Notes: generated from the sequence alone by a model not told the origin. A DNA stretch of 64,000 nt from Veillonella nakazawae (GCF_013393365.1 NZ_AP022321.1:1874501-1938500); one strand, 5' to 3'; positions 10,382-18,604 are shown, counted from the first letter of the stretch. Made by a program: numbers and translations.

Positions 10382-11179
10382 ATGAGAAAACTATATCCCT
10401 TTTTAATACTAGCATTAGCAACATTACAATCAGCTAGTGCGATTTCACAATATGAATTAGAGAACAAGCCTACTCAATACCAAGTTGCTTATAATAGCCC
10501 TTCGGAGACTGTGTATATCGACTTAAGTACACTTAGTCTAGCACAGTCAGGTCCTACATATAGTACGCTTCATGCTCGTACAATTAGTCTCTATAAAAAG
10601 CAGAATATTATTGCTGATTATTCAACTAATTATACATACCATCGTGGTAACACATCTAAAGATATTTACCTCATGGATTGGCATGTAGCACCGGCGAAAT
10701 TCTACCAAGTAAATGGCGCACCTATAGGAACTGCTAACAATCAACGTTCTGTTCTATCTACAGGTGCTCACGTCGCTACAAAGGGTTCTCCTGTAGCTGA
10801 AATAGGTCAATTTATTTTACATAATGCATTGGAATTAGAGCGTATTACCTATACATCTAAGAACCCATACGTACCACCTCGTCCATATAAACCATTAAGT
10901 ACACCGGCTCCAACAGAAGGTAGGCCATTATTTGGAGTTCAGCCACCAGAAGGTATCTATAAACCGCTAAATCAATTAGAATCTCCTTATACATCTAATC
11001 AACCACGGCTATTTCCTTCTAAATTAGGTATGTATGGACCCGTTCCAGCACCGCCTCCACTAGGGCCTCGACCTAGTGATTGGATTCTCGACATTCAAAA
11101 TCTGGACATGCCCGATCCAAATACACCTATGAGTGATTGGAGACCTCAACCTGATTATCATGCACCGCAAAAACCATAA
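10382..11179 (+). CDS. Secreted proline-rich protein, function unknown
   Basis: A 265-aa exported protein: signal peptide MRKLYPFLILALATLQSASA, cleaved near residue 20. Residues 30-150 form a globular part whose pattern (YIDLSTLS..GPTYSTLHARTISLYKK, then NIIADYSTNYTYHRG) resembles the other small secreted protein in this window at 45441-46013 (PPYYTIETTSYYVAYQYN, then TIAEVTTYYNYDWN), so the two probably share a domain. Residues 160-265 are a Pro/Tyr-rich, likely disordered tail (PYVPPRPYKPL, PVPAPPPLGPRP). No enzyme motif is visible. GAGAGG precedes the ATG. Confidence 0.8.
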   Translation: MRKLYPFLILALATLQSASAISQYELENKPTQYQVAYNSPSETVYIDLSTLSLAQSGPTYSTLHARTISLYKKQNIIADYSTNYTYHRGNTSKDIYLMDWHVAPAKFYQVNGAPIGTANNQRSVLSTGAHVATKGSPVAEIGQFILHNALELERITYTSKNPYVPPRPYKPLSTPAPTEGRPLFGVQPPEGIYKPLNQLESPYTSNQPRLFPSKLGMYGPVPAPPPLGPRPSDWILDIQNLDMPDPNTPMSDWRPQPDYHAPQKP

Positions 11180-11208
11180 TCAAAAAATATAGTTACTCGT
11201 AACGTATA

Positions 11209-11307
11209 AAAAGAGACTGAACTGTCCCCTATTTTGAATTGCACCTCCAAAAATTGTGTCCAATTTTTGGGGTGCAGTTCATTAGGAGAGCTAATTCAGT
11301 CTCTTTT
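11209..11307. terminator. Bidirectional terminator split by an IS-end palindrome
   Basis: A 13-bp stem, AAAAGAGACTGAA at 11209-11221 with its complement at 11295-11307, would be a normal bidirectional terminator for the convergent flanking genes, but its loop is 73 bases long because a palindrome (11236-11280) sits in it. Confidence 0.6.
11236..11280. repeat. Palindrome made of two abutted IS3-type ends
   Basis: The arms TGCACCTCCAAAAATTG (11240-11256) and CAATTTTTGGGGTGCA (11261-11276) surround TGTC. Read on the minus strand it gives CTGCACCC-N7-TGGACAC, the same pattern as the end of the IS3-family remnant at 33669-33690. It looks like two IS ends facing each other with nothing between them: a deletion scar or a minimal MITE. 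Confidence 0.5.
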
Positions 11308-11366
11308 GTTTCATATTTTGTTTGTTTCTATACAATCAGAGGAACCTATTGTATGATGCTTTCACA

Positions 11367-12590
11367 TTATTTAAGACGTACAAAGAACAATGCAATAGCA
11401 CCGATAACTGGTGCAATGGCAAGGGTCATCAATGCAGATTGATAACTGCCTGTAGCTGTTAACATGCTACCTAAAATCATAGGTGCCAACATAACGCCGA
11501 TCTGATTAAACAAGTTTACAAAGCCTGCAGTTGTACCGCGTAAATGAGGTGCTGCAGATTGAATTACGAGAGCATTTGTTAAAGCACTATGCATGAAAGC
11601 ACCAATACCAAGAATTGGACCTGTTATAAAGAGCATATCTGGATTTGTGGTGCTCGCAAAGAGGATCAATGCTGGTGCAAATAAGAACATAACAAGCGCC
11701 ACCAAATGGTTCTTCTTAATCGGTAATATATCGGACAAAATACCGATAGTCGGTTTCGCAATAAGCGCGGCTAAACCAAAGGCAGACATTACATGGCCTG
11801 CATAGATGGCATTAACGCCGAGCTGTTTAACCATGTACAAGTTTGACCATTGCGCCACGGCCCAAGTAGCACCGGTAGCAAAGAAGCCTGCAAAGGCAAG
11901 ACAACAAATATTGCGATTCTTCAAAACATGTAACAAGTTTTCCTTTAAAGAAGTCTTTTCCCCTATATGAGCAGATGCAGCACTCACCTCTGCTTCTCGT
12001 TGAGCTAAAATCTCAGCACTTGGCTTACGAACCGTAAAGTAGCTTAGAATGAAAACAAGGATTGGTAATACTGCTGTTAAAAGGAATGCATTTTGCCAAC
12101 CATAGTTAGTTGCCACATATGGTGCATAAAGGTTTACAGTGGTCAATCCAAGGGATGTGCAGGACATGAAGATACCCACGGCTGCACCACGTTGATTAGG
12201 CCCAAAGTAATCCCCAATAGCACTTAAACAAGATGCTTGTACCGGACCAGATACAATACCTAATAAGAAACGTAATACCCATCCATAGGTGTAATTATCT
12301 ATAGTACTCATCAATGCCGTAATAACTGCCATGGCAAGTAAGCTTACCAAAATGGTGTAACGATAACCAATGCGATCCGCTAAGATACCACCTGGTAGAA
12401 CCATGATAGCATAGCCCATATAAAAGGCGGATAAATAGGCCGTACCCATTTGAGGAGTAAAACTCAACGCTTCATTAACAATAGGCATCAAGGATGCCCA
12501 AGATAAACGCATAACAAAGCTAATCAAAAATGTTAGCCACACGCTGACAAGAATTAAAATCTGAGTTCGTGAGAAACTAAGTCGATTCAT
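11367..12590 (-). CDS. Major facilitator superfamily transporter
   Basis: A 407-aa membrane protein with twelve predicted hydrophobic helices. The MFS signature between helices 2 and 3 is present as GGILADRIGYRYTI, and its half-repeat after helix 8 as KPTIGILSDILPIKK. The helix 4-5 region (GPVQASCLSAIGDYFGPNQRGAAVG) is typical of the anion:cation symporter or nitrate/organic acid type branches, so an organic anion is the likeliest substrate, but this is inference. The start ATG has a GAGCTC/AGGAG-type site close upstream. It is transcribed alone; convergent with the secreted protein gene. Confidence 0.85.
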   Translation of the reverse strand: MNRLSFSRTQILILVSVWLTFLISFVMRLSWASLMPIVNEALSFTPQMGTAYLSAFYMGYAIMVLPGGILADRIGYRYTILVSLLAMAVITALMSTIDNYTYGWVLRFLLGIVSGPVQASCLSAIGDYFGPNQRGAAVGIFMSCTSLGLTTVNLYAPYVATNYGWQNAFLLTAVLPILVFILSYFTVRKPSAEILAQREAEVSAASAHIGEKTSLKENLLHVLKNRNICCLAFAGFFATGATWAVAQWSNLYMVKQLGVNAIYAGHVMSAFGLAALIAKPTIGILSDILPIKKNHLVALVMFLFAPALILFASTTNPDMLFITGPILGIGAFMHSALTNALVIQSAAPHLRGTTAGFVNLFNQIGVMLAPMILGSMLTATGSYQSALMTLAIAPVIGAIALFFVRLK

Positions 12591-12665
12591 ACGAGCTCCT
12601 TTCTACAGAAAAATAACATATAAAGCTATCATACTATAAATAGAAAGAGTTTTTCAAACTAAAAA

Positions 12666-12696
12666 AGAACCCGTTACCAAAACGATAAAGGGTTCT
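12666..12696 (-). terminator. Rho-independent terminator on the minus strand
   Basis: Stem AGAACCC/GGGTTCT followed on the minus strand by six Ts. No protein gene lies just upstream of it on that strand, so it must end an RNA arriving from the right. Confidence 0.7.
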
Positions 12697-12830
12697 CTAT
12701 AGTACTACACAAGGAACGGGCTCCAATTGCCTTACCAAGTATATTAATAAATCAAAAGAAACGAGCAACAGGCAACAAATGGCCCAACTGGTCTTTAAAG
12801 ATTTATATTATACGAATAATATAGCACAAG
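12697..12830 (-). ncRNA. Candidate structured RNA upstream of the terminator
   Basis: This stretch has no ORF but ends in a strong terminator. On the minus strand it can fold with two coaxial stems, GGGC with GCCC and TGCC with GGCA, separated by a nearly symmetric bubble of 7 and 6 bases, with a long AT-rich apical part and a TATAAT-like box near 12822. Such a stem-bubble-stem recalls 6S RNA, but the stems are short and no family match could be made. It could also be only the trailer of another transcript. Confidence 0.3.
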
Positions 12831-12853
12831 TACGAGATTAAAGCTATATATAA

Positions 12854-12884
12854 AACCCTCTAGGCGATAACCTAAAGGGCTTTC
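12854..12884 (-). terminator. Original terminator of tRNA-Ser, now 21 kb away
   Basis: On the minus strand, CCCTTTAGG and CCTAGAGGG form a stem followed by TTTTAT. One arm lies in the left direct repeat. The right repeat copy next to tRNA-Ser has only that arm, so the island probably cut this terminator off from its tRNA gene. Confidence 0.6.
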
Positions 12885-12898
12885 TAAGTCGTGGCGGA
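12867..12898. repeat. Left direct repeat (attL-like)
   Basis: Thirty-one of 32 bases match 34000-34031; the single difference is C at 12890 against T at 34023. The last bases GGCGGA equal the 3' end of tRNA-Ser in the right copy. Bases after 12898 diverge completely. Confidence 0.8.
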
Positions 12899-12968
12899 AA
12901 TAGTAGCTATTTCGCATTGGTTGCTTTCTCCGTCTTCTTTGGTCTGGTTAAATCCTTTTTAGTTTTGT

Positions 12969-13553
12969 TTAAGTTGTTTGAACGAAGAATAATCCACCAG
13001 ATAGATCTCGATTTATAAAAATATATCCTATGTTCTCAGTTAGATAAAAAATTTCATTTACTTCTTCAGGCAGATCCATTCCTAAGATTTGACCTATGAA
13101 AATATATTTTTCTAGAAAATCATCACTCTCTTGCTGTAAATATTCAGGTTGTCCTCCTAGAAAACTCATTTCATCTAAATTCTCAATAGGATTAATTGGA
13201 TAAAATTTATCTAGGTTAAACTTGAACTGATTTTTATCTCCGATGATAACTTTCGTGTATCCTTGAATAGCATCGTCAATTTCAGTAATGTAGTCAAGAA
13301 AATAATCTTCTTTATCATAATAAGAAAAAACGTAAATTGCTTTATCTTTATATTCCATATCCTGAAAATCCGTTTTAAATTGAGGTGCAATAGTTAATAG
13401 ATTTTCAATTGGTATAAAAGCAACTAATGCTAACTCATGACCATCTGGCGCTATCACTTTATTTGAATAGTCTAAATCTAGCCCAACTAATATATTATTT
13501 ATATTGGGTTTGCTATCTAAAAAGTTAAAATTAACGTATCCATTTTTTTCCAT
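12969..13553 (-). CDS. Immunity-type protein, DUF1963/YwqG-like
   Basis: A 194-aa protein last in the array. The C-terminal half has the DUF1963 pattern: SFLGGQPEYLQQES, then a strand with an ENIGYIFINRD segment and an aromatic end (GGLFFVQ). DUF1963 (YwqG) proteins occur widely as immunity genes beside polymorphic toxins. AGGAG lies eight bases before the ATG. A toxin C-terminal scrap lies immediately upstream, as expected for a toxin-immunity cassette. Base composition is much richer in AT than the Rhs pieces. The cognate toxin activity is not known. Confidence 0.6.
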   Translation of the reverse strand: MEKNGYVNFNFLDSKPNINNILVGLDLDYSNKVIAPDGHELALVAFIPIENLLTIAPQFKTDFQDMEYKDKAIYVFSYYDKEDYFLDYITEIDDAIQGYTKVIIGDKNQFKFNLDKFYPINPIENLDEMSFLGGQPEYLQQESDDFLEKYIFIGQILGMDLPEEVNEIFYLTENIGYIFINRDLSGGLFFVQTT

Positions 13554-13571
13554 TTAAATTCTCCTAAAAAT

Positions 13572-13679
13572 TTAAGGGCATTTCTCACCTACTTTTTTCA
13601 ATTTTCTAAGAAATTTCTTGGCTTCTTTTCTTAATCCTCCTCCAGAAGTTTTGGGTTTATAACGATAATCCCCTAAATC
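13572..13679 (-). pseudogene. Toxin C-terminal scrap
   Basis: An open stretch of 35 codons ending in TAA, with no start: it reads DLGDYRYKPKTSGGG, then a basic helix RKEAKKFLRKLKKVGEKCP. This looks like the last residues of a secreted nuclease toxin. A stop codon lies directly before it, so nothing links it to an Rhs core. Confidence 0.55.
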
Positions 13680-13686
13680 TTATTAA

Positions 13687-14010
13687 TTAATTGATATTTA
13701 TCAAAATTTTTAATTCGTCTGGTAATTTTGCACCATTTCTATATGCCTTTTTAGCCCAAAATATGGCTTTTTCTTTATTGCCTTGTGTGAAAAATAAATC
13801 GGCTAAATTGGATTGGGCAATTGGATGTCCATTTTTTGCCGCTATCTCTAGCCATTTAAATTCCAAATCTTGATCTAAAGATACAAACATATGGTATTGA
13901 TATAATTTGAATGCTGAGTTTTTATCTCCATTAGTGGCGTTCTTTTCGAATATTTGAATTTCTTCATCTGGAATCCAATAAGTACTTCCTGTTGATATAA
14001 AGTTAGTCAT
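13687..14010 (-). CDS. Sel1/TPR-like repeat immunity protein
   Basis: A 107-aa protein with Sel1-like helical repeats: ATNGDKNSAFKLYQYHMF (about 25-42), WLEIAAKNGHPIAQSNLADLF (about 54-74) and AIFWAKKAYRNGA (about 81-93). Short Sel1 proteins of this type are common immunity genes in polymorphic toxin loci. GGAAAG precedes the ATG. It lies between two toxin scraps. Partner unknown. Confidence 0.65.
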   Translation of the reverse strand: MTNFISTGSTYWIPDEEIQIFEKNATNGDKNSAFKLYQYHMFVSLDQDLEFKWLEIAAKNGHPIAQSNLADLFFTQGNKEKAIFWAKKAYRNGAKLPDELKILININ

Positions 14011-14063
14011 TTTAAATTTCTTTCCGGATGTTGTTTACATGATATTAAAGGGGTTATTACGTC

Positions 14064-14098
14064 GGGATTGGAGGTTTCATACGGGCTACGGCTTGCTT
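14064..14098. repeat. Cassette-end repeat, copy 1
   Basis: The core GGGCTACGGCTTGCT is preceded by GGATTGGAGGTTTCATAC. It forms the last four codons and the stop of the DUF4303-like gene on the minus strand (AGC AAG CCG TAG). Confidence 0.8.
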
Positions 14099-14649
14099 TG
14101 AAATCTATTTTTGAACGTAAGAAATTTATCATATGAATTTAGTTGTTCAGCAGAATAATTTTCCATAATCTCAGAATTATCACTATCTACAATAGAAACA
14201 AAAAATATGACATTATTTGTTTTTTTCTTATCTATATTTTCTATCGCTTTTTTAAATCCTTCTATAATTGAATCATATACTTCCGCCTGATATTGCTCAA
14301 AATTATCTTCTGATATTAATGTATTTGCATCATTAAGAATATTTTGAATCTCATTATTGAATATACTATCTATTTTCTCAGGAACCTCTCCAAGTCCTAT
14401 TGCAAATTGAGGGTAATACCATTTAATAAAAGGCTGATCTTCTTTTGGGTAGTTTACTTTTTCTATTTCGTAGTGAGAAATAGTGTTAGCAGCCCACCCC
14501 AGATATGAACAATAGTCATCAATATATAATGTATAGGCAAAAACTTCATTAGAATTATATCTTTCTAATACAAATTTAAATGACTCTGTAACTCCTTTAG
14601 ATACATTCTGGATTAAATCTTGAATTATATAATTACTTAAAATACTCAT
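14086..14649 (-). CDS. Immunity-type protein, DUF4303-like
   Basis: About 187 aa. The N-terminal half has the DUF4303 pattern: helix, then EVFAYTLYIDDYCSYLGWAANT, and a WYYPQFAIGLGEV segment around residue 90 where the family has its conserved WSP/W region. DUF4303 proteins occur as immunity partners of Rhs and LXG toxins. The start is the ATG at 14649, after AAAGGAAAAAT; a longer frame to 14682 lacks a ribosome site. Its final residues and stop codon come from the cassette-end repeat, so its C-terminus was shaped by recombination. Confidence 0.65.
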   Translation of the reverse strand: MSILSNYIIQDLIQNVSKGVTESFKFVLERYNSNEVFAYTLYIDDYCSYLGWAANTISHYEIEKVNYPKEDQPFIKWYYPQFAIGLGEVPEKIDSIFNNEIQNILNDANTLISEDNFEQYQAEVYDSIIEGFKKAIENIDKKKTNNVIFFVSIVDSDNSEIMENYSAEQLNSYDKFLTFKNRFQSKP

Positions 14650-14689
14650 TCTATTTTTCCTTTTATAAGTTTTTGTTATCAATCAGTTT

Positions 14690-14815
14690 CTATGCACATT
14701 TACTACGTGATCCGTATTTTCCAAAAACCTTACCACCAATTCTAGTTAATTGCTTACTCATGTATCTATCTGTTTGAGCTTTGTTATACTTATCCAATAC
14801 TTTTGAATAAATTCT
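14690..14815 (-). pseudogene. Toxin C-terminal scrap
   Basis: Forty-one codons open to TAG with no start: YSKVLDKYNKAQTDRYMSKQ, then LTRIGGKVFGKYGSRSKCA. A basic C-terminal end typical of secreted nuclease toxins, just upstream of the DUF4303-like gene. The frame is closed by TAA on its 5' side. Confidence 0.55.
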
Positions 14816-14872
14816 TTAAATTTAATTAACATGGAAGGCCTTTGACTATGATGTTTACAGCATATCTTTGAG

Positions 14873-15571
14873 TTATATTTGTTCATATAAAGTTAATTTC
14901 TTTTCTGTGCTTTTATATATATCTGTATAGAAATAAATTCTATTATCTTTTATCTCTTTCAGATAAACCAAGTCTTCGATTCCCCCAATATACTCAATTG
15001 ATAAATCATCTAAATTTAATATTGCAAGCCTAAATCCCACAACGCAAAATCGTCTAATGAAAACTGGAATATATATTTTTCTATTGAAATACAACAACGG
15101 CCCTCCAAACCCCTGTTCTTTAATAATAACTTGACCATTAATGGATAGACTTCCAACTAAGGGAGAACCTTGATTTACTTCCATCAAATCAAGGTAACTG
15201 ACTTCCCATTCGTCAAAAAAAGTTTTTTCTTGAAAGTCTAAAGGAGTTTCATTCAAAATTTTTAACTTAGACATTTTTATATTTTTTCTTGTCAAAGAAT
15301 TGAAATCTTCTTCTAATTCTACAAGGAGTTTACCAACTTCATTATTAAATGGCCAAGAATCAATTACTATCCGAGACAATAAAAATTCTTTTCCTTTTTT
15401 TTGTTGAAAAATACTTTCTGAATTTAGATAATTAATCATGTCATATAGTTCATTTTTTATAGAAATCAACTGCTGTTTATTTGTATAACTATATTCATCA
15501 CAATTATTAATCATTTTATCAATTTCGACTAAAACTATATTGATCTTTTTTATAAATTGCTCCTGATTCAT
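14873..15571 (-). CDS. Immunity-type protein, unrecognised (232 aa)
   Basis: I do not recognise the family. The first 110 residues look helical (INIVLVEIDKMINNCDEY, YDMINYLNSE); the second half is beta-rich with SPLVGSLSINGQVIIKEQ and GGPLLYFNRKIYIPVF. The ATG overlaps the stop of the toxin scrap upstream (ATGA), the tightest coupling in the island, which supports the immunity role. AAAGG precedes it. Confidence 0.55.
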   Translation of the reverse strand: MNQEQFIKKINIVLVEIDKMINNCDEYSYTNKQQLISIKNELYDMINYLNSESIFQQKKGKEFLLSRIVIDSWPFNNEVGKLLVELEEDFNSLTRKNIKMSKLKILNETPLDFQEKTFFDEWEVSYLDLMEVNQGSPLVGSLSINGQVIIKEQGFGGPLLYFNRKIYIPVFIRRFCVVGFRLAILNLDDLSIEYIGGIEDLVYLKEIKDNRIYFYTDIYKSTEKKLTLYEQI

Positions 15572-15841
15572 TGTCTTATTGACCTTTCTAAGTCATTAAT
15601 ATATTTTTGTGTTTGTCCACCAGGCACCCCCAAACCATGAGGTGCAGCTTTACCTTCAATAATAGTTGTTTCTGGTTTTACTTTAAATTGAGCAATATTA
15701 GTCATGAGGTTCCATTTTGGTTTGACTGCGAGGCTACTTCTGATAGCAGGGAATATTTCAAATAAATAACGACCTTTAGCTTGAGCATTTACTTAAACCA
15801 AGAGGATCAACCTAAAAGGCGGCCCGAATGCCTTATTCAAC
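15568..15841 (-). pseudogene. Rhs end plus toxin C-terminal domain, frameshifted
   Basis: Near 15800 one frame reads VDPLGLSKCSS, the usual Rhs core-to-toxin joint. The next frame carries about 73 codons: NAQAKGRYLFEIFPAIRSSL, then KPKWNLMTNIAQFKVKPETT and EGKAAPHGLGVPGGQTQKY, ending in TGA that overlaps the following immunity gene. The GVPGGQTQ end resembles ADP-ribosyltransferase/NADase-like toxin tails, which is a weak resemblance. A frameshift separates the two parts, so no functional toxin is made. Confidence 0.6.
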
Positions 15842-15852
15842 ATTGTCATAAA

Positions 15853-16248
15853 TTATGTTTTATTTGTAGAAAATATATTATCTTCTATATGACAGTTTTG
15901 AAAAGAGCAGTTAGATATTAAATGATCTTGTATATGCGTTGATCTGAATACACAATTAATAAATGTACAATTAGTAAATTTTGTATTGCAAACTATTGCC
16001 GTAATAAAAGAACAATTAATAAATTTACAATTAGTAAAGGAACTATAGCTTATGAAAGCACCACGAAATGAACAGAAAGAAAATTTGAGACTTTCAATTT
16101 TCCTATGGGATATTTCGTATCTGTGAAAATCAATATTATCTATATGGGTTAACTGTCTAGAAATTAAAGCATCTAATTCTTTTGTTTCGATTTTAATTAA
16201 AGACTTTGTAATATTTTTAAGTAATTCTTGAATGTCATTTGATATCAT
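15853..16248 (-). CDS. Pentapeptide-repeat immunity protein
   Basis: About 131 aa. After an N-terminal helical region it has at least ten pentapeptide-type turns with a central Phe or Cys: FTNCKFINCSFITAI and FTNCTFINCVF, spanning residues 55-125. Pentapeptide proteins form a right-handed helix and are known as immunity to gyrase-targeting toxins. The frame begins with TTG at 16263; the ATG at 16248 after GGTGG is the likelier start. The gene follows an Rhs scrap that ends at its start. Confidence 0.7.
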   Translation of the reverse strand: MISNDIQELLKNITKSLIKIETKELDALISRQLTHIDNIDFHRYEISHRKIESLKFSFCSFRGAFISYSSFTNCKFINCSFITAIVCNTKFTNCTFINCVFRSTHIQDHLISNCSFQNCHIEDNIFSTNKT

Positions 16249-16568
16249 TTTTATTACCACCAATCTATAGGGTCTGTTTGTATATCTTTCAAAGGTATTC
16301 TTGGTTTAGATAATAGAGCAGCTCCAAGCACCCCATATGCAATCCATTTAGGCAATGCCGCATCAGGCTCGTAATACCTGAAGAAGTTGTAATGCAGCCC
16401 CGTTTCATGGTCGGCATACTGGTTTTGCTGGTGGAAGGATTGGTGAGGACGGTCAGACGGCGGGCTTTGTCGTAGACGTAATTGAGTACGCCACCTCTTT
16501 GGTCGGCACTTTGAATCAGGTTGCCGGCTTTGTCGTAGGCGTAGCGGCGGTTGAATACGGTACAACAA
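16249..16568 (-). pseudogene. Rhs core scrap fused to a toxin tail
   Basis: The first half is out of frame with the Rhs core (Arg/Pro-rich nonsense), then the frame corrects to [20 protein letters not shown], the conserved end of the Rhs core. Instead of [10 protein letters not shown] it jumps to [19 protein letters not shown] and ends DPIDWW just before the pentapeptide gene. So the joint and most of the toxin have been deleted. Confidence 0.7.
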
Positions 16569-16601
16569 AGGTCGTCTAAAAGTTAGTTTCCAGACGACCT
16601 T
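16568..16601. repeat. Inverted pair of DNA-uptake-like sequences
   Basis: AAGGTCGTCT (16568-16577) and AGACGACCTT (16592-16601) face each other around a 14-base loop. Both are one or two bases off AGGTCGTCTGAA. The arrangement matches Neisseria uptake-sequence hairpins that double as terminators. Confidence 0.6.
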
Positions 16602-16715
16602 GATGCTGACTAGTGATGAGGTTGTTAAAGAGCAAACATTTCAGATGAGCTCAAAGAAGGTTTTGAGGTCATCTAAATAGCGGAAACCGCGCGCAAATTC
16701 TACACACAAATCTAA

Positions 16716-16754
16716 GTCAAGGATGGAAGTCTCATACAGGCTAAGGCTTTCTAC
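16716..16754. repeat. Cassette-end repeat, copy 2 (degenerate)
   Basis: AAGGATGGAAGTCTCATAC is followed by AGGCTAAGGCTTTCT, a drifted form of the element seen at 14064 and elsewhere, about 45 bases before the end of the 126-aa immunity gene. Confidence 0.6.
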
Positions 16755-16800
16755 TACTTGCTTACATAAAAGTACGAGACCAATCATAGGTAGATCTAGA

Positions 16801-17181
16801 TTACAGTAAATCTATTATAGGTAATTCAAGAATATCTTTCGTTGTTAACTCTCCAATTTTCTTTTCGATAAAAGACAACTTCCTATTTTTCACTAATTTG
16901 TCATCATGGAACGCATATTCGTAGATTTTTCCATTTGTTTTATTATAGACATATCCATAATAATCATCCTGATCATTCTCATCTTCAACAAAATTCATGA
17001 AGAATATTTCATCATCTTGATTTAATCGCTCTATTACTGCACTGTATAAATTTGGCACCTCATTTACTACAAAACTTGTACATTCCAAAACACTTTCCAG
17101 TAAAATTCCAGATGTTAATTCTTTAGGCTCCATTGATTTAACTCCTATCTTTCTAAATAGGCTACTCAAGCTTGCATCCAT
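16801..17181 (-). CDS. Immunity-type protein, unrecognised (126 aa)
   Basis: The family is not recognised. It is acidic, with a strand-rich middle (DEIFFMNFVEDENDQDDYYG, YVYNKTNGKIYEYAFHDD) and a C-terminal helix. Its ATG directly follows the TAA of the 181-aa gene (TAAATG), so the two are co-translated. It may be the true partner of a lost toxin or an addition to the neighbouring cassette. An internal ATG at codon 17 is an alternative start. Confidence 0.5.
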   Translation of the reverse strand: MDASLSSLFRKIGVKSMEPKELTSGILLESVLECTSFVVNEVPNLYSAVIERLNQDDEIFFMNFVEDENDQDDYYGYVYNKTNGKIYEYAFHDDKLVKNRKLSFIEKKIGELTTKDILELPIIDLL

Positions 17182-17727
17182 TTATCTATATTTCTTAATA
17201 TCCTGTAAGGTAATTATACTATTTCTTAAATCATCTAAAAATAACAATTGAATTTCATATTCACGTTTTAAATTTTCGTCCTCTATTTTGCCATCTTCGG
17301 AGTATGGGAAATTCGCTAAAGCATCTTTCCAGTTAATTACGTTTTCAGCACATGCAGCAAAGTAATAACTATCAGATGATCTTTGTTGTATACCTAGTAA
17401 CATATTTCGAATCGAAGCTAATAATTCTATAGTTCCTTGTGTTTCTACCATATCATTTAATGGATCATCATCATCCCAATTTATATCTTCTATAGCTTTT
17501 TGAGAGATTCCAATATTTATTTGGGAGAAATCATACCAACCAGCTTTAATGATAGCATCACAGAGTTGGTAGTTCACATTTGAATTAGTTATTTTAGTCA
17601 TATTTTCATTTATTTTTTTCTCAATGATCAGTGCATTACAGCACCAAGCTGCAAATTTACATTTCTTTTGTAGATCCATTTGATCTAAAATAGATTGTAC
17701 TCTTTCAATATGTAATTCTATATTCAT
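17182..17727 (-). CDS. Immunity-type protein, possibly DUF416-like
   Basis: A 181-aa, mostly helical acidic protein. The pattern CKFAAWCCNALI near residue 25, an Asp-rich loop (NWDDDDPLNDMV) and a second helix pair with FAACAENVINWKD recall DUF416 (YjaG) proteins; the match is by eye and weak. It starts inside the end of an Rhs scrap (23-base overlap), the usual arrangement of an immunity gene behind its toxin. Confidence 0.45.
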   Translation of the reverse strand: MNIELHIERVQSILDQMDLQKKCKFAAWCCNALIIEKKINENMTKITNSNVNYQLCDAIIKAGWYDFSQINIGISQKAIEDINWDDDDPLNDMVETQGTIELLASIRNMLLGIQQRSSDSYYFAACAENVINWKDALANFPYSEDGKIEDENLKREYEIQLLFLDDLRNSIITLQDIKKYR

Positions 17728-18013
17728 AAATCATTCTTTCATTAATCATATACACCGCTAGCATTGTCAACACTTGGTCATTGAAGTACTGGCTCTGTAA
17801 TCTGAACGGTTGATGTACATTCCGATAGACGCGCTCATCCTTTTTCAGACGACCCCAGCCGGTATAGTTGCCGAACCACAGCAAATTACCATCTCTGTCT
17901 GTCATCTCGCGCGGGATACCGATTTGGTCGGTGTGGAAGTAGTGAGATTGTTGTCGGTTTTCTCCGTCTTCGTTGATGTGGTTTTGATAGGCGAAACCGC
18001 GTACGTACCGCAC
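17705..18013 (-). pseudogene. Rhs core scrap with a toxin tail
   Basis: Reads [60 protein letters not shown], then QPFRLQSQYFN, all from the end of an Rhs/YD core. It then switches directly to a short tail, DQVLTMLAVYMINERMIYEY. The part from GLHYN to the toxin joint is deleted. It contains TTCAGACGACCC (17843-17854), a near uptake sequence encoded inside the core. Confidence 0.75.
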
Positions 18014-18060
18014 GTACCCTACGTCAGGAATGAAGGTTTTGTGTGGGCTACGGCTTGCTT
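18001..18060. repeat. Cassette-end repeat, copy 3
   Basis: CACGTACCCTACGTCAGG, then AATGAAGGTTTTGTGTG and GGGCTACGGCTTGCT. It lies 28 bases after the stop of the Imm74-like gene. Confidence 0.8.
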
Positions 18061-18087
18061 GGGCTACTTTACAGTTGATAATTAAAT

Positions 18088-18333
18088 TTAGAAAATTATG
18101 TCTAATACTCTATTTTTTAAAATAAATTCTTTTTTTAAATGTTCTAAAATATTATCTAACTCTTCCTTGCTTAAAATTTGGTTGGTCTTAGTAAATTTTG
18201 CTGTTTTCGCATATAGGGAAAAGTGAAACTCATTATTTGGAAAGAACATTTCTCCTTCAAATGAAATTTCATGTCCATTTAAAGAAACAATTAACATACC
18301 TCTTGAAATTTTTTCAATTACGAAATCATCCAT
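18088..18333 (-). CDS. Immunity protein, Imm74-like
   Basis: An 81-aa beta-rich protein. The pattern ISRGMLIVSLNGHEISFEGE, a strand ending in FSLYAKTAKF, and a C-terminal helix with EELDNILEHLKKEF follow the Imm74 family, small immunity proteins beside Rhs and CDI toxins. A toxin tail lies directly upstream and a cassette-end repeat downstream. Confidence 0.6.
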   Translation of the reverse strand: MDDFVIEKISRGMLIVSLNGHEISFEGEMFFPNNEFHFSLYAKTAKFTKTNQILSKEELDNILEHLKKEFILKNRVLDIIF

Positions 18334-18388
18334 AGTAATTACCTTTGAAATATAACAGTTGAAATCTTTGTTTTAGGAGCTATTATTA

Positions 18389-18462
18389 CTATTTTGTTAT
18401 ATTAGGATTGTTCTTCAAAGCGGGTAATTCTCTATTTTCAACATAATATATATCCTTTCCTG
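18389..18462 (-). pseudogene. Toxin C-terminal scrap
   Basis: Twenty-four codons ending in TAG: TGKDIYYVENRELPALKN, then NPNITK. The motif iyyVEnrELPALKnNPnI is the recurring end of a family of polymorphic toxins whose partner can be an Imm74-type gene. Nothing before it is in frame. Confidence 0.5.
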
Positions 18463-18604
18463 TATTTGTCTATGTCAATTAGCTTCTCAGCCATCAGGAA
18501 AAACGACCTCTAGATAGAATGCCATTGCTAATGGTAATGAAACTGTTAAAGAATCGATAGCTCAAACGCCTTCAAAGAAGATTTAGATGTCGCTTAAAAA
18601 GTAG

